Assembly: GCA_017987425.1 (NCBI GenBank)
Contig: JAGNTT010000015.1
Location: forward strand, 17,408 to 22,790
Direction of reading: 5' to 3'
DNA from: Candidatus Omnitrophota bacterium
Lineage (GTDB): Bacteria > Omnitrophota > Gorgyraeia > Zapsychrales > Fredricksoniimonadaceae
DNA: 5,383 nt
The notes under the pieces are model-generated. The model made no database searches. It was not told the DNA's origin and worked only from the letters and a program-made list of their open reading frames with translations. Of this stretch, positions 1 to 5,383 are shown piece by piece (the first letter of the stretch is position 1; every line of letters starts with the position of its first letter). Made by a program: the position numbers and the translations under genes.

Positions 1-62
1 TTGACCTCCTTGATCTGGGCAACGACAAACTGAAAATTCTTGAATTCATCAATCGTAGGCAT
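1..62 (-). CDS. N-terminus of a probable tRNA-binding-domain protein (EMAP/MetRS-C/CsaA type), partial
   Basis: An ATG at 62-60 with an ideal ribosome binding site opens a frame that runs off the left edge, giving 20 complete codons: M-P-T-I-D-E-F-K, then N-F-Q-F-V-V-A-Q-I-K-E-V. This pattern (t-I-d-d-F-k-k-x-d-l-r-V-a-x-I-x-e-v) is how the OB-fold tRNA-binding domain begins at the C-terminus of bacterial MetRS and in stand-alone proteins such as CsaA or MetRS beta-like chains. Starting directly with this motif suggests a stand-alone domain or small protein. Notably, the usual D-L-R of the first strand is Q-F-V here. It follows the membrane protein gene by 15 nt and is probably co-transcribed. 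Only 20 residues are visible, so the family call is tentative, while the existence of a gene start is well supported. Confidence 0.55.
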   Translation of the reverse strand, partial: MPTIDEFKNFQFVVAQIKEV

Positions 63-69
63 GACTTAA

Positions 70-74
70 CTCCT
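70..74 (-). promoter_or_regulatory. Strong ribosome binding site for the downstream tRNA-binding-like gene
   Basis: AGGAG (within AAAGGAG, 76-70) sits 7 nt before the ATG at 62-60. It is the best-spaced, strongest site in the window and fills the 15-nt gap after the 766-aa gene. Confidence 0.7.
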
Positions 75-77
75 TTA

Positions 78-2378
78 TTATTTCGCGGAAGCCCGGCGCT
101 TCATGGCAACCAGAAACTTTCCGTAAGCAGACGGTTCATAATTCCGGAGAACATAATCCAGGACCGGCATGAAACCCGGCGAATCGTAAAAATACGCCTG
201 GGGAACGACATTGTTAAGAAAGATCTTTTCCATAAACACATATTCGGGCTTGGCGGTCTCAAACTGATCGATGGTTTTCTTAAGCTGATCTGTCGTATAC
301 ACGCTGTTGACGACGAACATCCGCATATGAAGCGGGCGCGAAATCACCATCGGATAATAGTAAAAGAACGGTTTGCGGTTCGACTGCGCCAGCATCTTGA
401 TCTCGAAGCTGCTTAAGACCGGCACCTTCGAGCCCGCGGGCGTCAGATCGGCGATGAGTTTGGCGTCCTCGGCAAAATCAAATTCCCTGCGGTAATACGC
501 GATCAGCTCATCATCCGAAGAAAAATCCGTGTGCACGCGGATGTCCTCATCAGCCGTTCCCAACGAATTGAGCGGAAATTTATACGCGTCGGGATACTGA
601 ATGAACAGATGGTTGAAATAAGACATCCGGCTGTTCGGCAGCGGCTGAACGACAATCGGATCGACCATCGGATTCCGTGAAGGATTAAACATATTCGGAT
701 ACGCCACGAAATCGTGCGTCGTCGCCAGCGAAAAAGCACTCACCGCCAGCAACACCAGCGCGTTCTTCAACGCCTTATCTTTCGCCAAACGCGCCGTGTA
801 TTGCGCCGTCCAGTACGCCAAAATAAAAACATACGGGAGCGCCACCGCGTAATAGCTTGTAACAGCTGATCGAGCTATATAATAATGGTAAAGCCCCAAA
901 CCGTAAATGCAAATAATGACCACCACCAGATGCTGCTTATCGAGCTTCCGGAAGTAAATCATACCGCCGACAACCAGAAGTGTGAACACATAAACGAGAG
1001 GAATCACAAATCCCATGAGATTGGCCAGAAAGAACCGGTTCTTCAGGCTCTCATAGATCGGCGTGAGCCCGAAGCCGCTTAAAAAATATTCGATGAATTC
1101 GCCGGTATTATGCCAGAATTCCGCCGTGAACATCACTTTGCCGGTGGTGGAGAATAAAAGCAGAGCGGCCGTGCACGGAACCAGAATCCCAAACGCGGCA
1201 GCAACCGGCAGCTTCAGCGGAGATGTAAAGATATCTTTACGAAGCCATCCCCCCAGCCAGCTGACGAGGAGATAAAAATAAAAAGTCGCCGTCAGATAAA
1301 TCCCCTCGGCCGTGATATGGAAAAGCCCGACACCGCAGCTGACCGCCGCCACCGTGAGCCATCTGTTATGCCCGCTGCGCAGATGAAACCACACCGCATA
1401 CAGAAAAAATATATCGAAGAAATAGCGGATCACCGAGGCGCTTCCGTATGTGAACACAAACGGGAAAACGCCGGTATGGAACATCTGGACTTTGATCGCG
1501 AACAAAACCGCAGCCAGCGCCAACAACGCGCTTTTGGTCCACAAACGCAGGAAGATATAGAACAACACAAAATAAAGAATAACCATTCCTATCATGACCA
1601 CGACGACGTTCAGATAACTGAAGCCTCCTAAGCATTTCGCCAGAAGCCCGATAATGACCGGCATCCCGAGCCCATACTGACTGATGACATCGAAGTCCAG
1701 CACGCATCCCGACAGATACGCCCAGGCCGGTCCGAAAACAAAACTGTCGTTGTGATGGAACTGCTCCCCGATGAACATACGGGCGACGACCGCCTCGGGA
1801 TTCGGGATAAACAGGCAGGCGACCACGATAAGCGGAAACAGAATGTCGCAGACACGCCGAAGAACCGGCGCGTTGCGCTCCTCCGTCAGAAATTCCCAGA
1901 CCATGCTGATCGTCTGGCGGATGAATCCCCAGAATACTTTGTTGACCGCGGCCAGCACCAAAAGAATCTGAAACCAGCGGCGGGCGAGTTCCGGCTGATA
2001 ATCATAAACGATCATTTTGTAGGAAGTATCGACGAGCAGAAATACAAGAAGACCTTCAACCAATGCGAAGCGTCTCAGGCGGTTAATGAAATCACGGTCG
2101 GTGAGTTTGTTGCGGCAGAGCCAGAAGACCAATATCTGCAGGACAACCGCAACACCGAGGAAAACATGATAGAGCATCATTTCCCGCTCAGGCCGCAAAA
2201 GCTTCATCCATTCCGGGAAGACTTGAGAAGCCAAAGATACCTTCATGGGAACGCGTTCGAAAAACCACTGCACGGCCAGCAGGATCTGGACGCTGAATGA
2301 CAGCACGACAAAAGTCAGCAGCGCCGCGGCTTCCGTCTGCGGGGGTAATCGTTCTATCCAGCGTTTTAAACCATTCAT
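78..2378 (-). CDS. Polytopic GT-C-like membrane protein, paralogue B (766 aa)
   Basis: This is a tandem paralogue of the 710-aa protein encoded just upstream. Residues 203-260 match residues 201-258 of that protein at 27 of 58 ungapped positions. The architecture is the same: N-terminal helix block with PEREM (63-67), a loop with EQFHHNDS (205-212), AWAYLSG (218-224) and DVISQYG (230-236), about eight further helices, ICIYGLGLYHYY (489-500) with RSAVTSYY (503-510), and a hydrophilic C-terminal domain from about 554. D211 and D230 are conserved between both copies and are candidate catalytic or metal-binding residues if this is a GT-C enzyme. It carries a 51-residue insertion between PN (561-562) and REF (631-633) that the neighbour lacks. 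The start at 2378 is chosen because MNGLK aligns with MSGVK of the paralogue and follows an AGGA. Specificity is unknown; transfer from a polyprenyl-phosphate sugar is an inference. The stop is TAA at 80-78. Confidence 0.85.
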   Translation of the reverse strand: MNGLKRWIERLPPQTEAAALLTFVVLSFSVQILLAVQWFFERVPMKVSLASQVFPEWMKLLRPEREMMLYHVFLGVAVVLQILVFWLCRNKLTDRDFINRLRRFALVEGLLVFLLVDTSYKMIVYDYQPELARRWFQILLVLAAVNKVFWGFIRQTISMVWEFLTEERNAPVLRRVCDILFPLIVVACLFIPNPEAVVARMFIGEQFHHNDSFVFGPAWAYLSGCVLDFDVISQYGLGMPVIIGLLAKCLGGFSYLNVVVVMIGMVILYFVLFYIFLRLWTKSALLALAAVLFAIKVQMFHTGVFPFVFTYGSASVIRYFFDIFFLYAVWFHLRSGHNRWLTVAAVSCGVGLFHITAEGIYLTATFYFYLLVSWLGGWLRKDIFTSPLKLPVAAAFGILVPCTAALLLFSTTGKVMFTAEFWHNTGEFIEYFLSGFGLTPIYESLKNRFFLANLMGFVIPLVYVFTLLVVGGMIYFRKLDKQHLVVVIICIYGLGLYHYYIARSAVTSYYAVALPYVFILAYWTAQYTARLAKDKALKNALVLLAVSAFSLATTHDFVAYPNMFNPSRNPMVDPIVVQPLPNSRMSYFNHLFIQYPDAYKFPLNSLGTADEDIRVHTDFSSDDELIAYYRREFDFAEDAKLIADLTPAGSKVPVLSSFEIKMLAQSNRKPFFYYYPMVISRPLHMRMFVVNSVYTTDQLKKTIDQFETAKPEYVFMEKIFLNNVVPQAYFYDSPGFMPVLDYVLRNYEPSAYGKFLVAMKRRASAK

Positions 2379-2383
2379 ATTAT

Positions 2384-2387
2384 TCCT
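2384..2387 (-). promoter_or_regulatory. Ribosome binding site for the 766-aa membrane protein
   Basis: AGGA lies 5 nt before the ATG at 2378-2376 and directly abuts the inverted repeat of the palindromic element. Its first A is the flanking TA base. It decides the start: the more distal in-frame ATG at 2426 lies inside the element, has no comparable site, and would add 16 residues with no counterpart in the paralogue. Confidence 0.6.
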
Positions 2388-2460
2388 AATATTGTGACCG
2401 TAGAAGCGATCACCGATCGCCCACAATTTCGGGCGGTTAATAACCGCCCCTACAATATTA
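2387..2460. repeat. MITE-like palindromic element with TA flanks and two hairpins
   Basis: A 70-bp core (2389-2458) begins ATATTGT and ends ACAATAT, and is flanked by TA at 2387-2388 and 2459-2460. With the flanks the terminal inverted repeat is a perfect 9 bp (TAATATTGT / ACAATATTA). Inside are two hairpin-forming palindromes: GGGCGGTTA-A-TAACCGCCC at 2431-2449 and GCGATC-ACC-GATCGC at 2406-2420. On the minus strand the element reads ATTGTAGGGGCG at one end, partly repeated as ATTGTGGGCG (2427-2418). The inner ends are imperfect complements too: TGTAGGGGCG against CGTAGAAGCG. GTAGGGGCG palindromes are, from memory, common dispersed intergenic repeats in several bacterial groups. A TA duplication is typical of IS630/Tc1-type transposition, but TA is itself palindromic, so it could simply be part of the inverted repeat. 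No U-tract follows either hairpin, so this is not a classical terminator. Confidence 0.75.
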
Positions 2461-4590
2461 TTTCTTCCGTTTCAAAGCCATTAAATATAACCCGTCTTCC
2501 GACGGCTCATAATAGAGATCGACATACTTGATCAGCATCTCGAGCGTCTGATGCAGTTCGTAAAATTCCGGCGGAATGTTGCGTTTGAACAATTTGCGTT
2601 CAATAAAAATATAGGCCGGTTTCTCACGGTTCATCTGTTCGACCGTCTTTTTCATACGGTCACGGGTGTGCAGATACGTTCCCCGGAATCCGGCCAGACG
2701 CATGTGGATCGACTCAACCAGAGGGAAATAATAATAGAACGGCTTGCGTTTGGCCTCCATCAGGATTGCCGTCTCAAAACTGCTGATCAAGGCCACGCGC
2801 TCGTCGGGTTTTGTCAACCGGGCGATCAACTGCGCGTCCTGGCTCAGATTAAATTCCTGTTTGTAAAACAGGGTCTCTTCCTCCCATTCATTACCGGACA
2901 ATCCAAAAACGTTGGGATAATGCGTCATCAGATAACTGGTCATCAAGGCCGGGACCATCACAACGAATGCCGCGAGCCTGATGAAACTTTGCAGGCGGAA
3001 ACCTAATGTGGCTGTGACGGACTTAAGCCAATAACAGATAACGGCCACAAAGGGAATCCCGCCGACGTAATAACTGCTGACTGCCGAACGGTTGATGAAA
3101 TAATGATAGAGGCCCAGACCGTAGATGCAGATGACGACGACAAAAAAATTCCGGCGGTCGATCTGCCGCAAAAAACACAATGCCCCTACCATAAGCGCCG
3201 TCGCGGTATATACCAACGGGATGACAAATCCCATGATGAACGCGAAGAACTGGCGGTCTTTGAGCCCGTCATACATGGGAAGCGCGCCCCAGCCCTGCAG
3301 GAACAAACCCGCGAACTCACCGGCGTTCGCGCGGAACTGTGACGTAAAGACCCAGCTTCCTTCGAAACAGAACAGGACGAAGAACCCGACGAAGATCGGC
3401 AGAAGGAACAATCCGATCAAACTTCCTACTGATTTAAAATCACGCAGCAGCTTTTTGCCCGGTTGCGACAGAAAAACATCGCCCACAAGATACGCGTAAA
3501 ACGCGGCGGTCAGATAAAGGCCCGTGTCGCACATGTACGCCCAGGCAACGCCGCAGACAACGGCGGCGCCCCAGAGATATCCGCGCTTTCCAGACGAACA
3601 ATGCTGCCACACAAGCCACAGCGCCAGAATGTCGAAGACGTAACGGATGACCGTGGCGCTCGGGAACTGCCAGATCAGCGGCGAAACTCCCCAATGGAAC
3701 ATCTGCAGTTTGATCGCAAGCAGAACCCCGAAGGCGGCGATCAAGGCGCTCTCAAGCCAGCGCTTAAGAAAGAAATAAAGCCCGATAAAATACAGAATCG
3801 TGCCGGCGATCAGGATCGCGACGACATTATGATAATTAAACCCGCCGATCCATTGGGCAATATGACTGATGATCGACGGCAAAAGGACGCTGTACTGGCT
3901 CGTGACGTCCTTGTTCAGAACAAGACCATTCAAATGCGCCCATCCCGGCGCCATCAAAAGACTGTCGATGTGATAAAACTCGTCGCGGGTAAACATACGC
4001 GCGAGGACTTTGGTCATGTCCGGAACAAAAATCAAAAGACCGATGAAGCAAACAAATACCGCGTCACCGATGCGGGAATACAGAACGCCCACCGGGGCGC
4101 CGACGAAGCGCGCATACAATTGAGGGGCCCATGTGCGTATCTCCGGCCAGAACACACGCGTCACGACGGCGGCCGCGAGCCCGGCATACAGGATATACCT
4201 CGCCCATCCGGGATTGCCCAGGACGAAAATCTTGAAGATTGCGAAGAGCTGCACAAAAATGAGCACGGCATTGACCGCAGTCAAATGCAGAACTTTCCGG
4301 GAGTATTCAGCTTCATCGAGTCGGCGGCGGAAGAGAAACAAAGAAGACGCATACAGACCGACCGCCATCACGACAAACAGACGGTAAAACGACATCTCCC
4401 TTTCGGGCTGAACACCTTTGCGGTGCATTTCGAATAGATTGGTGGCAAACGGATGAGGTTTCATCGGAATAAAACTGAAGATGAAAGAAACAACGATGAT
4501 CCACTGCACCGCCTCGACCAATGCCCACAGCGCGAAGCAAATTAAATTGCTCCGCTGCGCGCTGATATTCAGATTTTTCACTCCAGACAT
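2458..4590 (-). CDS. Polytopic GT-C-like membrane protein, paralogue A (710 aa)
   Basis: No characterised relative is recognised. By eye there are about 12-14 membrane helices, followed by a hydrophilic C-terminal domain at about 554-710. Helices at about 16-40, 69-87, 103-125 and 128-146 form an N-terminal block containing PEREM (62-66). A helix at about 174-193 then leads into a conserved loop (197-233) with DEFYHIDS (203-210), GWAHLNG (216-222) and DVTSQY (228-233). In GT-C transferases the loop after the first core helix carries the catalytic Asp/Glu, so D203, E204, D209 and D228 are candidates. ICIYGLGLYHY (487-497) followed by RSAVSSYY (501-508) is the block best conserved with the neighbouring paralogue. 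The C-terminal domain contains SSFETAILMEAKRKPFYYYF (603-622) and EKPAYIFIERK (656-666). A lipid-linked sugar transferase is plausible but unproven. The TAA stop lies at the edge of a palindromic element and was probably TAG before insertion. Confidence 0.85.
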   Translation of the reverse strand: MSGVKNLNISAQRSNLICFALWALVEAVQWIIVVSFIFSFIPMKPHPFATNLFEMHRKGVQPEREMSFYRLFVVMAVGLYASSLFLFRRRLDEAEYSRKVLHLTAVNAVLIFVQLFAIFKIFVLGNPGWARYILYAGLAAAVVTRVFWPEIRTWAPQLYARFVGAPVGVLYSRIGDAVFVCFIGLLIFVPDMTKVLARMFTRDEFYHIDSLLMAPGWAHLNGLVLNKDVTSQYSVLLPSIISHIAQWIGGFNYHNVVAILIAGTILYFIGLYFFLKRWLESALIAAFGVLLAIKLQMFHWGVSPLIWQFPSATVIRYVFDILALWLVWQHCSSGKRGYLWGAAVVCGVAWAYMCDTGLYLTAAFYAYLVGDVFLSQPGKKLLRDFKSVGSLIGLFLLPIFVGFFVLFCFEGSWVFTSQFRANAGEFAGLFLQGWGALPMYDGLKDRQFFAFIMGFVIPLVYTATALMVGALCFLRQIDRRNFFVVVICIYGLGLYHYFINRSAVSSYYVGGIPFVAVICYWLKSVTATLGFRLQSFIRLAAFVVMVPALMTSYLMTHYPNVFGLSGNEWEEETLFYKQEFNLSQDAQLIARLTKPDERVALISSFETAILMEAKRKPFYYYFPLVESIHMRLAGFRGTYLHTRDRMKKTVEQMNREKPAYIFIERKLFKRNIPPEFYELHQTLEMLIKYVDLYYEPSEDGLYLMALKRKK

Positions 4591-4600
4591 CCTGACTTTA

Positions 4601-4608
4601 CCTCTCCC
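4601..4608 (-). promoter_or_regulatory. Ribosome binding site for the 710-aa membrane protein
   Basis: GGGAGAGG fills most of the 18-nt gap after the TPR stop codon and sits 10 nt before the ATG at 4590-4588. It fixes that start. The spacing is slightly long but the purine tract is strong. Confidence 0.65.
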
Positions 4609-5025
4609 TCATTCCAGCGGAATATCAATGATTCCTTCGGGAATTCTAACATCGCGCCCGTCCTTGGCCGCTTTGCTTTGGGCATAATCGAGATACTGCT
4701 CCCAAAGCGGATTGCCCGGCCCCAAAACCAGGGCCCGTTTGAAATAGATCAAAGCTTTATCATATTGTTGAAGGTACAAATAGCAATATCCAAGAAGGAA
4801 ATAATTGCGCGCCTCCTTAGGCCTAAGTTGCGAAAGATAATCGAAATAAACAATCCCGTCAGAGTAATTCTGAAGCTGCTCATTGTAAAAGACACCCAGC
4901 AGATACCGGGCCCGTTTGTATTGGGCTTTTTTGTAATCGACCGACACCGCAAACACAACCAAAACAGCCAGATAAAGCCACAGCGCCCGGCTCAATACAT
5001 ATGTAACCGCCGAGGGAACCTTCAT
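4609..5025 (-). CDS. Small membrane-anchored TPR protein
   Basis: This is a 138-aa protein. Residues 8-28 form one hydrophobic helix, probably an uncleaved signal anchor, since no clear signal peptidase or lipobox site is seen. Residues 72-105 form a textbook 34-residue TPR: Y75 (position 4), L78-G79 (7-8), Y82 (11), A91 (20), F95 (24), A98 (27) and P103 (32). A weaker repeat with one extra residue covers about 37-71. A helix at about 107-119 could cap the superhelix, and the tail (VRIPEGIIDIPLE) is acidic and hydrophobic. TPRs bind proteins, so the likely role is a scaffold for the membrane proteins encoded on either side; the partner is inferred only from position. The start at 5025 forms an ATGA overlap with the upstream stop, suggesting translational coupling. 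An upstream ATG at 5127 would add 34 unlikely residues. Which side of the membrane the TPRs occupy is not decided by the sequence. Confidence 0.85.
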   Translation of the reverse strand: MKVPSAVTYVLSRALWLYLAVLVVFAVSVDYKKAQYKRARYLLGVFYNEQLQNYSDGIVYFDYLSQLRPKEARNYFLLGYCYLYLQQYDKALIYFKRALVLGPGNPLWEQYLDYAQSKAAKDGRDVRIPEGIIDIPLE

Positions 5026-5383
5026 GCTCCCGTCTCCATCCACGGCCAATTCCGTTCGCGGCGCGCCGTTGCCACAACCGCGGCCCCGAATAGCAAGAGC
5101 GATACAGTCACCAGCAGATAAATCCATCCGCCGCCGGGCGGTTCATAACGGAACTCAATGGAATTCTTACCAGGAGAAAGCCAAACACCTTTAAACGCCC
5201 CCTGCGCTCGAATGAGTTTTTCTTCCCTGCCGTTGACCGTTACATTCCAATGCTTCGTAAACCCGTCGGTGTACACCAAAAACTTCTTTTCAGGAACATC
5301 GACAGTAAGCTTCAGCCGGTTGACATCAAAATGCCCGACCTTTGCCTTCGAAGAATCCAGAATCTCTGCAGGAGACCCTTTCC
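5022..5383 (-). CDS. YfhO-like membrane protein, C-terminal fragment (5' end outside window)
   Basis: The frame is open from the right edge (first full codon at 5381) to TGA at 5024-5022, giving the last 119 residues of a longer protein. Visible residues 15-80 look like a small beta-sandwich. They contain YTDGFTKHWNVTVNG (37-51), then RAQGAFKGVWLSPGKN (59-73) and IEFRYEPP (75-82). This is the usual C-terminal pattern of YfhO-family proteins: Y-x-x-G-W-type turn, dGk, a-f-r-g-v-x-l-p-x-G, then hxVeFrYxP. A final hydrophobic helix (about 86-105) and a basic tail follow. YfhO proteins are large polytopic GT-C-type proteins; the Bacillus member is linked to lipoteichoic acid glycosylation, but the substrate here is unknown. 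An in-frame TTG at 5279 could be mistaken for a start, but coding similarity continues upstream of it. The stop overlaps the next start by 4 nt. The family call is fairly secure; the function is inferred. Confidence 0.75.
   Translation of the reverse strand, partial: KGSPAEILDSSKAKVGHFDVNRLKLTVDVPEKKFLVYTDGFTKHWNVTVNGREEKLIRAQGAFKGVWLSPGKNSIEFRYEPPGGGWIYLLVTVSLLLFGAAVVATARRERNWPWMETGA
5034..5037 (-). promoter_or_regulatory. Ribosome binding site for the TPR gene, inside the YfhO-like gene
   Basis: GGAG lies 8 nt upstream of the ATG at 5025-5023, within the last codons of the preceding gene. It supports this ATG over the upstream in-frame ATG at 5127, which would overlap the YfhO-like gene by about 100 nt and encode a hydrophilic N-terminus before the membrane helix. 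Confidence 0.6.

Noticed and set aside
1752..2300. Plus-strand open frame of 182 codons opposite the 766-aa gene
   Set aside because: It is a shadow of the paralogous membrane protein, with the same charged low-information composition and no recognisable motif.
2378..2426. Alternative upstream start adding 16 residues to the 766-aa protein
   Set aside because: The extension is encoded by the palindromic element itself, lacks a ribosome site and has no match in the paralogue, whose N-terminus aligns with the ATG at 2378.
2406..2449. Two GC-rich hairpins as a Rho-independent terminator after the 710-aa gene
   Set aside because: Neither hairpin is followed by a U-tract on the minus strand, and the downstream gene starts immediately after with tight operon-like signals. 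A repeat element explains the structure better.
3463..4437. Long plus-strand open frame of 324 codons opposite the 710-aa gene
   Set aside because: It is rich in Asp, His, Gln, Arg and Lys with no domain pattern, as expected from the antisense of membrane-helix codons. It has no convincing ribosome site, and the minus-strand protein is clearly conserved with its paralogue over the same bases.
4675..4708. 8-bp inverted repeat GCTTTGGG / CCCAAAGC with an 18-nt spacer
   Set aside because: It lies wholly within the TPR coding sequence, has a long loop, and could arise by chance in several kilobases. No regulatory context was seen.
5127..5127. Upstream in-frame start for the TPR protein (172 aa)
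   Set aside because: It would overlap the YfhO-like gene by about 100 nt and place a Gly/Arg-rich stretch before the membrane anchor. The ATG at 5025 has the ATGA overlap and a GGAG at 8 nt.

Overview
The window is a compact, single-strand gene cluster. Every gene I can support reads on the minus strand, so transcription runs from the right edge (5383) to the left edge (1). Three of the five genes encode or end in polytopic membrane proteins. The cluster looks chromosomal and Gram-negative-like, at roughly 50 % GC by eye. The mix (YfhO-type protein, small membrane-anchored TPR protein, tandem large GT-C-like proteins) resembles uncultivated lineages such as Omnitrophota. That taxonomic guess is weak and rests on protein style, not on any marker gene.

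Layout in transcription order: (1) the C-terminal 119 residues of a YfhO-like membrane protein, cut by the window edge (5383-5022). (2) A 138-aa protein with one N-terminal membrane helix and TPR repeats (5025-4609), whose ATG overlaps the previous stop as ATGA. (3) A 710-aa polytopic membrane protein (4590-2458). (4) Its 766-aa paralogue (2378-78). (5) The first 20 codons of a gene that resembles the EMAP/MetRS-C-type tRNA-binding domain (62 to beyond position 1). Junctions are -4, +18, +79 and +15 nt, which fits one operon. I see no internal promoter or Rho-independent terminator, and no gene-free stretch longer than 79 nt.

The one wide gap, between the two paralogues, is filled almost exactly by a 70-bp palindromic element. 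It has terminal inverted repeats, two internal hairpins and flanking TA dinucleotides. Removing the element plus one TA restores a TAG stop and a 7-nt gap. The simplest reading is that a MITE-like element inserted into the stop codon of the upstream paralogue, turning TAG into TAA and spreading apart two genes that had been nearly contiguous.

Functionally, the YfhO-like protein and both paralogues look like GT-C-fold, lipid-phosphosugar-dependent glycosyltransferases or related envelope proteins, with the TPR protein as a likely scaffold. Glycosylation of a cell-surface polymer or protein is a reasonable inference, but no substrate can be read from the sequence. The tRNA-binding gene at the end is probably an unrelated housekeeping gene in the same transcript.
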